Assembly (NCBI GenBank): GCA_038380435.1
Contig: JAWZYU010000011.1
Location: 85,970,501 to 86,034,500 of the forward strand
Direction of reading: 5' to 3'
From: Ryuthela nishihirai
Taxonomy: Eukaryota > Arthropoda > Arachnida > Araneae > Heptathelidae
DNA length: 64,000 nucleotides
Both the position numbers and the translations under genes were made by a program. The notes beneath the pieces were generated by a model that worked only from the letters and a program-made list of their open reading frames with translations, made no database searches and was not told where the DNA came from. Positions 1-11,471 of this stretch are shown piece by piece. Positions within the stretch are counted from its first letter, which is position 1. Each line of letters opens with the position of its first letter.

Positions 1-989
1 ACTGAAGAATTTTATGGACATTGCACGTGGGAAGAATTTAGGTTTCGTTTAATTACCTTAGTCCGAGGGAATCCACAGTGTTCTTCCGTTTAACAAACCA
101 AACGTTTCTGTTGGGAACCACTTTCCAATTCATTATCAATCTTTAAAGAAAATTTGATACTGCACCCGAAATTAAATTCGTATCACCATTTATTTATTGA
201 AACATGAAAGTATACGTTGAATATAAATGTTAAGGTCCTAATTGTAGTCTAATGCTTATAGTGTTTTTAAGCTGGCTTTTTGGCCATGTTTGCTGCAAAC
301 AACTATCCATAGAAGGAATAAAATCTGCTCCTTTGATTTTTTTTTGAAAGCAGATCCTTTAAAGCTGGCGATTTTGGAAACAGAAAGACTAACCTATTTC
401 AATATTGATATTTGATTTGCAAATAGGAACAGAATATCTTAAAAATCATGGCCACTGTGAAACTTTTAAAAACGGCAAAATTTGCCCAATATATTTAAGC
501 GCAGTTCAATTGGATGGTATGCTTTATAACCTTTTCTGCGATAAATTATAAAGTCAATGAAATAAATGCCCAATTAAATAATTAAAATGCCCGAATTAAA
601 TTAAATAATTAAAATGCCCGAATTAAATTAAATTTTAAGCATTTTGAAAACTTTTACTGTATGTTTGTCACCATATAGCACATGCAAAATCGTCGAAATA
701 CATGATCACAATCGTTACGACACGGACACTAGCACCACCTTAGTAGCAGGCCTTCTGCACCTACACCTTCTGGGACAGCAGTGACGAGGCACCACCCTAG
801 CCACGGCACTAAAGTGTTTAATCTTTTGAAGTACTAGAAACTATTAAAGGATTAGAAAAATCATATCCTTGAGCAATTGTTAATTAAGCATTAATATTCT
901 AATTTGTTGAAAAATGGCAAGCTAGTGGAAAAAGGTTGAACTTCCTCTGGTTTAGTGGATAGGTTAAGTAATTGGTTGTGTAATAAATA

Positions 990-1163
990 CCCCCTCAAGC
1001 AGCTGCTTGCCACAGAGGTCTGACAGGAGCCTGTCAGTTTATATGCCAAAGTAGGTCTGAGAGGATGGCAGGACCTCAGCAGAAAAACGACACAAACAGC
1101 CATGCCTTACACCCGGGGCTCAAACCCAGGTCACCTTAGATCAGTAGCCAAGCGCCCGAGTAA
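990..1163 (-). mobile_element. tRNA-derived SINE, family B
   Basis: Starts cccctcaagcagctgcttgc and ends with a tRNA-like head in minus orientation. The reverse complement shows an A-box-like GGCGCTTGGCTACTGATC and a B-box GGTTTGAGCCC. The same outline recurs at 1448 and 16323, with shared cagctgcttgc(c/a)acag, tcctgtc, cctcagcag and the tRNA-like end, so it is a dispersed family of about 170 bp. Confidence 0.7.
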
Positions 1164-1447
1164 TGATTTATTTCGGTCCCAATAGCACTGTATTCGACAT
1201 AGCAAAACTTCCAAACCTCTTTCAACATAAAACACCAAAATAAGGTGTTTCATGAGAAATTCCGCAGAATTGGGGGAAAAATGGTCGACAGGCTTGCATA
1301 GAGAGGATGGCAAGGAGATTCAAAAATTAGAGTTAAAAACTTTCTTTGCAACATTTAAGATCCGAAAAATCCTGTAACAAGATCAAAATTTAACTGACTA
1401 CTCGCATACAGTTAGTGCTAATAAAGTATAATAAAGATAAATTCGCA

Positions 1448-1585
1448 CTCCCTCAAGCAGCTGCTTGCAACAGATTTCACAGGATCCTGTCGGTTTATAC
1501 TGCCTCAGCAAAAAGAACATCCATTCGAGGACCTAGGGCTCGAACCAGGTGTCTGGATCCGTAGCCAAGCGAGCTAACCCCTCCC
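1448..1585 (-). mobile_element. tRNA-derived SINE, family B
   Basis: Second copy: ccctcaagcagctgcttgca, ggatcctgtcggtttatact, cctcagcaaaaag, then a tRNA-like end with GGTTCGAGCCC on the minus strand and ccgtagccaagcg. It is followed by a C homopolymer. Confidence 0.7.
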
Positions 1586-2640
1586 CCCCCCCCCCCCTGG
1601 ACAGCCTACACGAAGCAGCCCCGTTTGAGTCCAAACCACTATGCCACTCAAGGCAAAATCAAAGGCCAGTGAACTGATAATTTAATATCGCATCTAAGTG
1701 TAAAGCGATGTTATAGTAAGCGTAATGCTAACTTTTTAATGATTGGCTTTTAACTTCAAGCTCTTAGATTAGCATATCAGAAGTGTTTAAGAAGACCCCC
1801 CCCCCCCATCTCCTTATGCCCAACAGTAGAATATTTTACCGTCAGTTCCTGATAAATACTGGCACGGTTCAACGCACTTCATTGTGAGCAAATAGTTGAG
1901 CATGCATTCTGCCCGTGATGCTCTGACAGAGTCCAGCAAGGAGTGATTGAAGCTCGGAGCATCCTGCTCGACATTTGTGAATAGAACCGGAAGGGAGGGC
2001 GGCACCACGGACTTGACAACGGGCTTTTAGGTCGCTTCCTCTGATGGGGCCCGACAGGAAATTGCGCTAATCAGACTGTGGAACGATTTCTCGTTTAAAT
2101 GTCATGATAACATTTAACTGCTTCCGTATTCAACGCCAAGGAGAACTCGTGCAACAGTATTCGAAAGCTTCCACTCGGGTAGGTGGAACCTGTTCTGCTG
2201 TGGCCTCGCACAGAGAATTCATTTCTAGCCACTAGTCAAGGTCGGGCCACGAACACAAAACCTAAACAGTATTTCAGTCATGTTGCGGAACTGAACAAAA
2301 GAACTTCAAGAACTGCAACTAAATCAATGTTGAAATCTGAATTTTAACGACTTTAAAATCAAATGGAGAACAAAAGAGTTGGCTAGCGCCTGCAGACGAA
2401 GTCTTAATTTTGTTGTTCTAAAGATAAACAACATCTGGAAGTGTTTTTACAACTTCCTAGCAAATTCAACCAATAGACATATTCAATCGCATAGGACTAC
2501 TTCAAATTCTGATAAAGGCAAATATCGAGGGTTTTGGATCGTATTATTTAACGAAGTTTTACTTTTTGCCTAGCTCTGGAATAACCGTAGCATAGTCCTA
2601 TTGGTATTTTTTTTTTTTTACAACAAAATTTGAACTTGCC

Positions 2641-3445
2641 ATGTTCAAGCCAGTTCTATCCCATTCCAATAACAAAGTGATCAAAGACTTCATTCTTACC
2701 CTTCCGGAGGATCGACAGCGATTCCATGGGCTACCATGTTCCTTACCATGTTCAAGCCAGTTCTATTCCACTCCAATAACAAAGTGGTTGAAGACTTCAT
2801 TCTTACCCTTCCGGAGGATCGAGAGCGATTCCATGGGCTACCATGTTCAAGCCAGTTCTATCCCACTCCAATAACAAAGTGGTCAAAGACTTCATTCTTA
2901 CCCTTCCGGAGGATCGACAGCGATTCCATGGGCTACCATGTTCCTTACCATTTTCAAGCCAGTTCTATCCCACTCCAATAACAAAGTGGTCAAAGACTTC
3001 ATTCTTGCCCTTCCGGAGGATCGAGAGCGATTCCATGGGCTACCATGTTCCCTACCATGTTCAATCCAGTTCTATCCCACTCCAATAACAAAGTGGTCAA
3101 AGACTTCATTCTTACCCTTCCGGAGGATCGAGAGCGATTCCATGGGCTACCATGTTCCCTACCATGTTCAAGCCAGTTCTATCCCACTCCAATAACAAAG
3201 TGGTCAAAGACTTCATTCTTACCCTTCCGGAGGATCGATTCCATGGGCTACCATGTTCCTTACCATGTTCAAGCGAGTTCTATCCCACTCCAATAACAAA
3301 GTGGTTGAAGACTTCATTCTTACCCTTCCGGATGATCGAGAGCGATTCCATGGGCTACCATGTTCAAGCCAGTTCTTTCCCACTCCAATAACAAATTGGT
3401 CAAAGACTTCATTCTTACCCTTCCGGAGGATCGAGAGCGATTCCT
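2641..3445. repeat. Minisatellite made from an exon 3' end plus its splice donor
   Basis: Eight head-to-tail copies, marked by cattcttaccc at 2691, 2798, 2893, 3000 (cattcttgccc), 3107, 3214, 3315 and 3410. Spacing is 107, 95, 107, 107, 107, 101 and 95 bp. The 12-bp length steps come from an internal repeat around ccatgttcc, and the 6-bp step from loss of gagagc. The rightmost copy is the real exon end of the receptor. On the minus strand each unit repeats the codons for GIALDPPE, then a GT donor (GC in the 3000 copy), then about 70 bp of intron start. The overlapping plus- and minus-strand ORFs across the array are by-products of the repeat. Confidence 0.93.
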
Positions 3446-3590
3446 GTTGGCTTGTCGACATCGGTGTCATGCAGCACGTGACAGATAGTCCCATCCATTC
3501 TGCAAACCAGCAGCTGCCCAAGTCGGGAATCGGTTACGTAGAGATTTCTTCCTAGCCAATCCACTGCCACATCTTCGGGGTTAAGCAGAC
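3419..3590 (-). CDS. YWTD beta-propeller exon, next blade
   Basis: A 172-bp exon with acceptor gtttcag and donor GGGTAAGAAT, incoming phase 1 and outgoing phase 2. It encodes LLNPEDVAVDWLGRNLYVTD (a YWTD variant), then LGQLLVCRMDGTICHVL and DKPTGIALDPPE. The VC..DG..C pattern is the feature that most recalls arthropod vitellogenin receptors; ordinary LRPs usually read V..LDG. The exon should continue into another blade starting near YWTD, but I find no such exon between here and base 1. The 24-bp exon end and its donor are the source of the adjacent minisatellite. Confidence 0.88.
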
Positions 3591-5322
3591 CTGAAACGAA
3601 TAGTCAGTTACAGTATCAGAATTGCCAAAATGTTCCGTTGTTCCCAACTTAAACAGAAAAAACTTGCCACAACCAAGGCCGGATTTTAAGCGCTGCCGCC
3701 ATCCTCCCATCAGGAAAAATCAACAGACCCTCCATGCACCTGGTTCACTCCACTTCAATTTCCATAAAAAATTTCACTATATTTCATCCAGAAAGAATTC
3801 AATCTAAACTGGTGTGTATTTTAAAGAACAAATAAAATTTCATAACCAAATTCCATAAAAATGTAATATATACTGTAAATTAAAAACTTTTTATTCAAAA
3901 TAAACTCTTATTTGTTCAGTGAATTGCTCAGTGTTACATACAATTTACAGTCGAACTTCACTTTATATGTAAAAGTGAATTTCACTCTTCTTGATACATT
4001 CAAATAGCTCCTGTAACAAAAGGAAAATTTTTCACTTTGATGTAAGTGAAATATCGGCGCCCCTGGGACAAAGATTTTAAAAATATCCCTAATTTAAAAA
4101 AACTTTTTTTCCAATGATTCAAATTTATCACTAAAGTTAGGAAATTTGGAGGATGTTGAAGTTCAAACGTTTTTCGTTGTCGCTCGACATCTCATCGCGT
4201 TATTGCAGTTCATGACGAATTGTTGCTGACAATCAAAAAACTGAACTTTCATTATCACAATTCACATATTACATGTTACAAAATTGCTACGTTTTTTCTA
4301 AAAAACTAATGTATAGTTATGTCATTCCAAGACAGGTTCACATCACTTAAGACTTTCCACTGCCCAGAGTTGGGGATTTCCCATTAACCATGCACGACCA
4401 ATCTGGCGAATATCGTTCAAGTGCTGCATTCAGACATAATTTCGTTACAGAAAATACTTTCGTCACCGAACACCGTTGATGGGAGACTGTCTCAACTGAT
4501 ATACAGTTGCTCCTGTTAAAAGTAGGCAAAAATCACCGACCAATTCTCGGCGGAAAAAAATATGAAAGCACAGGTGTAGTTTCTTGAAACTTAAAATGAA
4601 TGTCAAAATTCAAACTACACATCAAGAGAATGAAGTTTCCCCTCCCCCTATTACGAGTAATCGTGATTCGAGTCTAAAGTTAAAGTGATAATACCAATGT
4701 TCTATTCTTAAAGCCATTTTTTTTCAAAATGACCATTCTATTTGAGTAATGTATTCAATACTTTTAACTATGCATTATTATTGAATCGATATTTTCTCTA
4801 ACAACTTAAAAAAATTTCATTACTCAAGAGAATCTGAAAATTTTGAACTACCAGAACTTAAAATGGGCTCCAGCTCATGAAATCAGTGGAGCTTTGCCAG
4901 GACGAATGTCCTGTTTCGTTCAAATGAGATTTTACATTTGGATATTCGAACCTTTTGCGGAAGAGTAGAAACCCCACGAGCCAAAGACTAAAAAACTTCA
5001 TCGAATTTCGTTTGGTGCATTTCCGAATTTTCACCCGCTCATTTGCTTTTTTCTCGCGTTCCTTTTGCGAAAGTGAGACTGTTTTTGATTCGCAGCGATT
5101 CTTGCCATTTTCTCGGGCAAGAAGATTTGATTGATGCATTTTTAGAATATTTTACGTCATAAAACATGTCCCCATAGACTTTTCCAAGGATGGAGAGGAT
5201 CGTTTTGCACAAATAAGCTAAATGGACAGGCCACAAGGATCCTCAAGAGCTCAAAAAGTTGGGGGAAAGTTAAGTCAACCCTGTCCCGTGGGTGGAGGGG
5301 AAAGCATTTAACGCTGTCAGTT

Positions 5323-5661
5323 GGGTTGTTTTACCTCTGAGCGGCATTTTGCGCACACCATGGACCGCGAAGGCTCAGAAGGTTGAGGGAAGGGACTTAC
5401 TGGAACAGCTGTTAAGAGACAGATGGTAGCCTCCCCTCATGCCATCCAACATGTTTAACGGTGCACAGCTGTCCCGGATACGGTGCCACGGTTTAACATC
5501 CCATCTGACGGACGGCGGCCTTCACAAGCCCATTGGTGTCTATTGATCTAGGGCAGAGCAGGAAGTTCTGTGTAGATAAATGTCACAGGTTCAGGTAGGA
5601 CTCGAACCGGGGAACTGCAGATTACGAGCCTGGCGCACTACCAACTGAGCCACCTTCGCTT
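5323..5661 (-). mobile_element. tRNA-derived SINE, family A
   Basis: Nearly full-length member of the commoner SINE family, about 340 bp, minus orientation. The minus-strand head (5594-5660) reads GGTGGCTCAGTTGGTAGTGC and GGTTCGAGTCC, clear Pol III A and B boxes of tRNA type. The body carries the shared blocks ccacggtttaacatcccatc, ggtagcctccc and ttttacctctgagcggca. A C-rich run abuts the tRNA end. Confidence 0.85.
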
Positions 5662-5779
5662 CCCCCCCCCCCTCTCAGTCCGTGAAATGACATCAGGTCT
5701 CTCGATCGAGGATGCTTTCCTAAAGCCTAATAGTGCTCATGTCTGCACAAGTCAAATGCAAACTGCATTCTTTCAAAAC

Positions 5780-5870
5780 AGGCGGCCAATAGTAGAAAAC
5801 AGCTGTCTAGTGAATAGTTAAAAAACAGGCGGCCAATAGTAGAAAACAGCTGTCTAGTGAATAGTTAATG
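5780..5870. repeat. Two-copy tandem duplication, 47-bp period
   Basis: ggcggccaatagtagaaaac followed by agctgtctagtgaatagtta occurs at 5781 and again at 5828 with no mismatch that I can see, a recent local duplication within the intron. Confidence 0.9.
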
Positions 5871-7203
5871 GCCACTAATATACAAATACGATCGATTTTA
5901 AAATGCCATTAATTATTAAATTATATATTAATTAATCTATAATGCAAGGTTTAAACATTAGAACATAACTTCTGAATAGTTTAAATAGCCAAAAATGTTG
6001 GACATTATATAAGTTTTAGGATTTTCATAAATCTCGTAAGGTACAGCTGTTTCATTCACTAATGCGGCCACCATCTTCAACGCTCTATTAAAAAAAAGAT
6101 TCAGATTTTAAGGTATTCGGGGTGTGAAAAATTTAGTCTTATCTTTTTATACAAAGAGAGGAATTTTAAAATATTTCCAATACAGTCATTGGGAGAAGAA
6201 TTCGTACCCAAGAAACAAGATTTCTGTGGTTATTTGGCAACAAGACATTTAACGTGATAGGTGCAACTTTATGTACACGTTACGTACTCTTACTTTTTTC
6301 CAAGACGTTCGCAGGAACAAAGTGTCCAAAATATTTAACATTTATCCAAATACTGTATAAAAAGATTATGACACTTTCGTACTTTGAAAATTCATTAATT
6401 TACTTGATAAGTATATGTACTAATATTTCATCAGTTTTCAATGGAGAGAATTTTAGCTCAAGATATTTTCCATACTCCGAACTCAATGCGTTGTCTGATC
6501 ACTGCTAATTGAACATTTTAAATATTTTTGCTGATTATTTTTCGCTTCCTCATTACTGCTTCGATTTTCAGCCTATGTTTAGCTGGTTAAGATTTTACTC
6601 CTCTTTGGAAGGAGTTGTCAATGTTCGGTATAGGCTCGAGTTCGCAATTCTTGAGCAATACAGTTTCCTCAGATCTTTTTCCTGATGGAGGAATATTATC
6701 CATTATGTCATTAATAAAAAAACTATAGCCACTTGTAGCAGTAGAAATCTAAACCTCTGTGAACTTTCCACATCTCGTTGTTCCTTATCAAATTGCTTTC
6801 TTTCAAGCCCACGTGTCGTTTTCGCAAATGCAGACATCTAAACAGTATTGACATCTGCAGTGGGAAAAAAATTTTGGCACAATCCAAACTTTTGCCACGT
6901 CCAATGCATGCTGCTACAGAATCATGTACTTATCTCTCGTGTCCAAATGCTTTTATCACTGAATTTCAAAATATTGCTCAAGTACTTAACCATAGTATTA
7001 ACAATATTTTACGGACTCTTACGGATTTGTCGATTTTACGGATTCGTCTGCTGAACAGTTCTTGCTATGGGGTCCGTAATTTACGAGTAAAATTTCCGAG
7101 GAATGTTCGAGTAAACTGAAACAGAACTAGATTTACTACGAATTAAAAATACATTTCTTTACAATCAAATTAATAATCGATAAATATTCGGTTATTAGCT
7201 TAC

Positions 7204-7422
7204 CATTGGCAAGAATTAATTTGACGTCAGAGCCATCTAAATTCGCTGAATGGATGGCTGAGTTCTCTGACATCTCTGTCCAGAACACTTTGGAATCCTT
7301 TGGATCGAAGTCAACAGACGACAATTGGGATTTAGTCTCGTAGATTGGAAAGTATCTGCCTGAACGGATCCTGAAGCCCCGGATCTCTTGTTTGGTGGCA
7401 AAGATGAGAAGAGGGTCACCTC
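7204..7422 (-). CDS. YWTD beta-propeller exon, blade 1 region
   Basis: A 219-bp phase 1-1 exon between tttttcag and GTAAGC. It starts with DPLLIFATKQEIRGF, the typical first strand of an LDLR-family propeller. It then shows SSVDFDPKDSKVFWTE (a YWTD-type motif with F for Y and E for D), SAIHSANLDGS and a final LILANG. In the family these residues build the first blade that packs on EGF-B and participates in acid-dependent ligand release. It continues in frame into the 3.5-kb exon (NG-LLNPEDVAVDW). Confidence 0.9.
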
Positions 7423-8514
7423 CTGAAAAAGGTTTTAGAAATCCGAATTTTAGAAAAATATTAAACATGTCAATTGAAATTCAAAGTTTAACTTCTGAAA
7501 CAATCATTTCAGAAAATACAATCCCATTTAGATTTTTAATTCCGTATATTTTATTCATTCACGTGCACATTACAATGTTTTTTATTGTAAAAGAACCATT
7601 GAATTATTCCAAAAGCGTAACGCAAAGATCATTTCATGCAGACCCCAAATTTTGCGAACTTTATTTTGTCCCCATTTCATTATATGCTCTACCTGACGGA
7701 AGACATTCAGTCAGTACAAGGATAGTCAGAAAGGGCCACTATGTTCTTTAGCTGTCTTAGATAGCTCTTTAAGTCGTTATTGTTAAGGACTCATTACCTG
7801 CTTAAATGGGAAGGCCAGTCTCATCTTTCTGCATTCTTTGCATCGACAAATCTTGCCACTAACATCGGTCTACGAATTAGGTTGCCATTGTGTCGTTTCA
7901 GCCAAAATGAAGTGTCTGCGATACTTGTGGACAATGGTATAGAATACCAATCGGGTTCATTGTGCACAAGACCAATGATCTGGTTCCTCACTTCCCAAGA
8001 CCAATGATTCTTGTAGAGCAAAATGTTTACTTTTTTATCGCATGTTCTATAATAGTCTTTCATATATAGTCACTCAATAAATTTAATCGCATTAGTTTCC
8101 AAAGAATTGTCCATTTTAATTAGAATATATCCTTTGATATCATACAAGGTTTATGCAGCTGTAAATTGTAAAAGCTTATTCTAGATTTTACTAGTAGTCT
8201 TAAATAACTATTTCGTTTTGAAAATAAAATTTGCTCCGAAAAATGTGTACCCAAGTCTAGTTTAATTTTGCAACAAAAATTCAGATAAACCAAATCAGAG
8301 TCTAACATTTGTAGAGGAGAAAAGGTCAGTTTTGAAAATTAATATTTGATACTTCATGTAACTTCATTTAATGTATGACTCAAATATTAAGAAATGCATT
8401 AACTTACTTTTTAAATCTTATCTGTATTGTACATTTGTTTCAATGTGGTAATAAAATTATTTATAGAACTTAGCATTGCTTTCCCCCCCCCATCCTTTTA
8501 AAAACAATATATTC

Positions 8515-8613
8515 ATTATTTGAAAACAAACCAAGCTGGTAGAGTGCTCGGCATGTATCTGGCGAGTCGAGGATTCGAGCCTCGCCCCATCGGCAATGAG
8601 GTTTTCAAATAAT
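8515..8613 (+). repeat. tRNA-like segment inside a 13-bp perfect inverted repeat
   Basis: attatttgaaaac (8515-8527) and its exact reverse complement gttttcaaataat (8601-8613) bracket 73 bp. Inside is AGCTGGTAGAGTGCTCGG (A-box-like) and a perfect T-arm CGAGG-ATTCGAG-CCTCG, followed by CCCCATCGGCA. There is no matching 5' acceptor strand, so this is not a working tRNA gene. It may be a tiny non-autonomous element or a tRNA-derived fragment captured between inverted repeats. Confidence 0.7.
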
Positions 8614-9604
8614 TGTTTATTGAATTATATATCTACAAGTAATATGTATTTACTATCGATTGATATGTCATTAATTTGTTAGTAGTCAGCTTAAAAATAG
8701 TCAAAATATTTAAACTGGTTAAATCTGCTATCTTATCGGAACAGTTAAAGAAATAATTAATATTGTTACGTTCAAAAGTAGTTTTCTCAATGCTAAAAAT
8801 CTATTATACATATGCAAGGAAACAGCAATATACTGATTGTTCCGTTTCAGCAGAAAATGTTGAAAATCGAGGTTAAAATCCTAAAAGAAAATTATAGTTT
8901 GATATATGAAATAGTCAATTACGATAAAAAAATCCTAGAGTAACTTTCATTATCTTTTTAAAAAAATCCAGCGGAACTCTATCATACAGCTAACAAGCTA
9001 AGTACTTATGAGACGAGCTGGGTCTACGACTCTACGTAGTAAGACGTCATTAAGCATTTGATTGTCTTTGTAGGTGTTGGTAGCGGGCCGCTTCTGCCAT
9101 CAGCATCCCCTCTCATGGTTGTTTTTCCTACCCCCAGGTCAATGGATGCTCGCAGAAGTCTGGACATTGCCCTCACTAATGCGTCAGAACCGTCGGCCAT
9201 CCCTCTTCTGCGTGGGTCCGAGCTTCAATTGTGCCCACAATGGACCGCGGCTGACCACCTCGGCAAACACTCTCCTGATCTCTTTCCACTCTTCATTTCA
9301 AAAACACTAAACTATCAGAAATTTTTCAAAGTTTGGAAATTCAAAATTAAGGAAATGATTAACAGTTCATTAACAGTAGTTTGGCAATATGTAATTAGAT
9401 CGAAATTCCATTTATAGTTTGGCTATTCCGAGTAAAAATTAGAAAAGTTCTCCCACGCACCTCAACGATCAAAACCCAGACTTTTACCAATTTATTAGCA
9501 ACGGTTAAGCTCACAATAACAGGTCCTTTCTCTGCTGTCCCACAGCATGAATGATTATTCAAACAGAAGGTATTCTAGAGTAGATGCGGTTATATGACAT
9601 CACC

Positions 9605-9730
9605 AATATGATTTAGTCTTCAATAGTGGAACATAAGGTGTTGCCATTCAATTTGCTATAATTCTCAATCGTTGCAAGTGCAGTGCGTGGGGTAGCGTTG
9701 TCCTGCTGCAGAGTCAGACCAGGCATGGTG
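9605..9730 (-). mobile_element. mariner-type transposase fragment (second catalytic Asp region)
   Basis: The minus strand reads MPGLTLQQDNATPRTALATI, matching the LQQDNAxPHTA block that carries the second catalytic aspartate of mariner/Tc1-type DDE transposases. The His is replaced by Arg and the frame soon stops, so it is a dead fragment. No terminal inverted repeats were found. Confidence 0.65.
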
Positions 9731-10367
9731 GAAAAGCCGCCAGAAACAAGCTTTTATGGGAAACTGGCTTGCATTGAGCATTTGTCCGTTTTGTTGTCGA
9801 GTGCAGTGTGAACCGTCTGGCAGCGCAGGCACGTGCCACTGTTTATTTTAATATTCTTATCAAGGAAGTATTCACTCCTAGTTTAACAGATATAACATTA
9901 GAGGACTGGTGGGATAAGAACCGACTCATCTTGATAATATGTCATGTACTCCGATAGCTATATCTTCTTCCTCGTCCTCCTGTTGTGACCTGTGTAGGGA
10001 GTCCCTCATTGGAGTCTAATTTTACCATGAACTTTCACCTTGAACCTTGCTGAGCTACCTGCCACCGATCAATATTTCCCTTAATCGACATTAAGAGCTT
10101 TCCTACCTGCAGTACACAATTGACTCACGAAGGCAGCTGTTTTCAGTCTTACGAGGTAGATGCCAAATTTTATGTCACGAGTATACGGTCAATATTACTT
10201 AAAAACCTTTCGACCTTTTCTTCAACTATCAACGGAGTATTCTCTCGCAGTTAAACTAGGATATCTACTTCGTGAGAATGAAAAGCACCGAGATACTGGT
10301 TTCAAGAGACTTGTGTTCTGCAGATAGAAAGTTCTTAATGTTACTTTGGGGAAATCTTTATCGGCGG

Positions 10368-10436
10368 CTGGTAGCTCAGCTATCAGAGTACCTGACAAGT
10401 TATCGGGAGGTAGTGGGTTCAGATTCCACCTGGCAA
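10368..10436 (+). repeat. tRNA-like sequence (pseudo-tRNA or SINE head)
   Basis: GGTAGCTCAGCTATCAGAG (A-box), an anticodon stem CCTGA/TCGGG around a 7-base loop, and a T-arm GTGGG-TTCAGAT-TCCAC give a plausible cloverleaf core. The base before the anticodon is not T, and only about five acceptor pairs form with wobble, so a functional tRNA is unlikely. It is probably a SINE-head remnant. Confidence 0.5.
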
Positions 10437-11351
10437 AAAGATAATTTTTTTTCCCTCTAATGCTATCTCGACCTTGAACCAACAGCGACTACTCTGAGAA
10501 TTGACAAAAGCTAAATGGAAGAACCCTTTGAAGTAAGAGATTTAATATTTTTTTTTTTATAAGAGTTACGTTTCATTAAAATCTGCACTTAACTCCATCA
10601 AAGTTATTGGCCTGGCTTACTAAGGACATTTCATCGATGGTAGGGCACGAGGTTTGCCCTTTATTAAAACGAACCATACAAGAAGTGGGAATAACCCACT
10701 CTTCCAACGCTGAAAGGAGATTCAATATCGCATTAAACTGAATAAAAACATTTGAACATGCGTAACCAGTTATTTGCATCTACCATTTATAGGTTTTACT
10801 CCGAGCTTGTAACACCTGTCGAAATAAAATACCTTTAGTTTAAAATGTTAAAGGATCTTATATCTAGAGTAGCATTTATGTTCCTGAAGACATTTGGAAG
10901 CCTAAGATCCATCACTTCTAAATTATCCTTTATGTGGGAAGGAGATAATGCTTAACAATAATCCAAATTCTTTTTCCCCCTTGAAGACTAACGAAATATT
11001 TAAGTTTTAACCGTCATAGTGGTTATAGAGCTAGCTACTGTTCTAGCAACTTGCTGTCTCGTGTTAGCTCGCACAGACGCCACTACGGTCTTAGTAGGGA
11101 ATGTTTTTCTATAAGGAAGTCTGTACAAACAGCTAGTTTCTAAAGACGGTCCTACATTTCGTAAATCAAGAATTAATCCGAGCTAAGACTCTGAAAGCTT
11201 AATCTATTTCTGTGTTTTAACTGATCAAGTTAAAATTTAACTTTGAAATCAATCATTCTCAAAATTATTCGATTGATTCAGAAGCCGAATTCCGTGGCAA
11301 AGAATTGTTTTGTTCAATCTGTTCAGAAGCCAAGAGTTTGAGGCAACTCAC

Positions 11352-11471
11352 CTTTTGCAAGGCAAGTTCTGTTCTTCAACTCGTAACCATCGATACAGGA
11401 ACACCTGAAACCACCCGGAGAATTGGAACATTGCTGGCTGCAGAATCCTTCTTTGAGACATTCATTAACAT
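11352..11471 (-). CDS. Calcium-binding EGF module exon (EGF-B position)
   Basis: A 120-bp exon, acceptor ttttcag, donor GTGAGT. It encodes DVNECLKEGFC, SQQC, SNSPGGFRC, SC, IDGYELKNRTC. The D-x-N-E start and the G-G-F-x-C-x-C core are the signature of a calcium-binding EGF domain, although the usual Asn hydroxylation position is not clearly conserved. It links to the propeller exon with only a short AKG connector, as expected for EGF-B followed by a YWTD domain. Confidence 0.92.

Larger units (their letters stand above)
1..2640. other. Intron/flank with SINE-B copies, no exon recognised
   Basis: AT-rich sequence downstream of the last visible receptor exon. It holds a 27-bp tandem repeat around 570-640 (ttaaaatgcccgaattaaa), two SINE-B copies (990 and 1448, listed separately) and C homopolymers at about 1584-1598 and 1797-1807. 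A GC-richer stretch at 1810-2040 has a 64-codon minus-strand ORF of unknown origin. I looked for a propeller exon with a YWTD-like motif and did not find one. Confidence 0.6.
3591..7203. other. Intron between propeller exons
   Basis: AT-rich intron of the receptor gene. It contains one SINE-A copy (5323) and a 47-bp tandem duplication beginning aggcggccaatagtag (about 5780-5870). No other coding signal was recognised; the short ORFs here have no domain that I know. Confidence 0.6.
7423..11351. other. Intron with tRNA-like and mariner remnants
   Basis: AT-rich intron between the EGF-B exon and the first propeller exon. It contains the tRNA-like segment with flanking inverted repeats (8515), a mariner remnant (9605), and a second tRNA-like stretch (10368). 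A GC-richer patch at 9060-9290 has no recognised content. Confidence 0.6.

Noticed and set aside
1814..2008. Minus-strand 64-codon ORF with cysteines, considered as a further receptor exon
   Set aside because: No YWTD, EGF or LDLa pattern and no convincing splice sites in the required phase.
2641..3445. CRISPR array
   Set aside because: Direct repeats have no unique spacers, the unit includes an exon end, and the genome is eukaryotic.
2641..3555. A series of overlapping 77-100 codon plus- and minus-strand ORFs
   Set aside because: They are translations of the minisatellite units, shifted with each copy, not proteins.
9060..9300. GC-richer patch with two overlapping ORFs
   Set aside because: No recognisable domain or repeat family; left unassigned.
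10368..10436. Functional tRNA gene
   Set aside because: Poor acceptor pairing and no T before the anticodon; more likely a SINE head.
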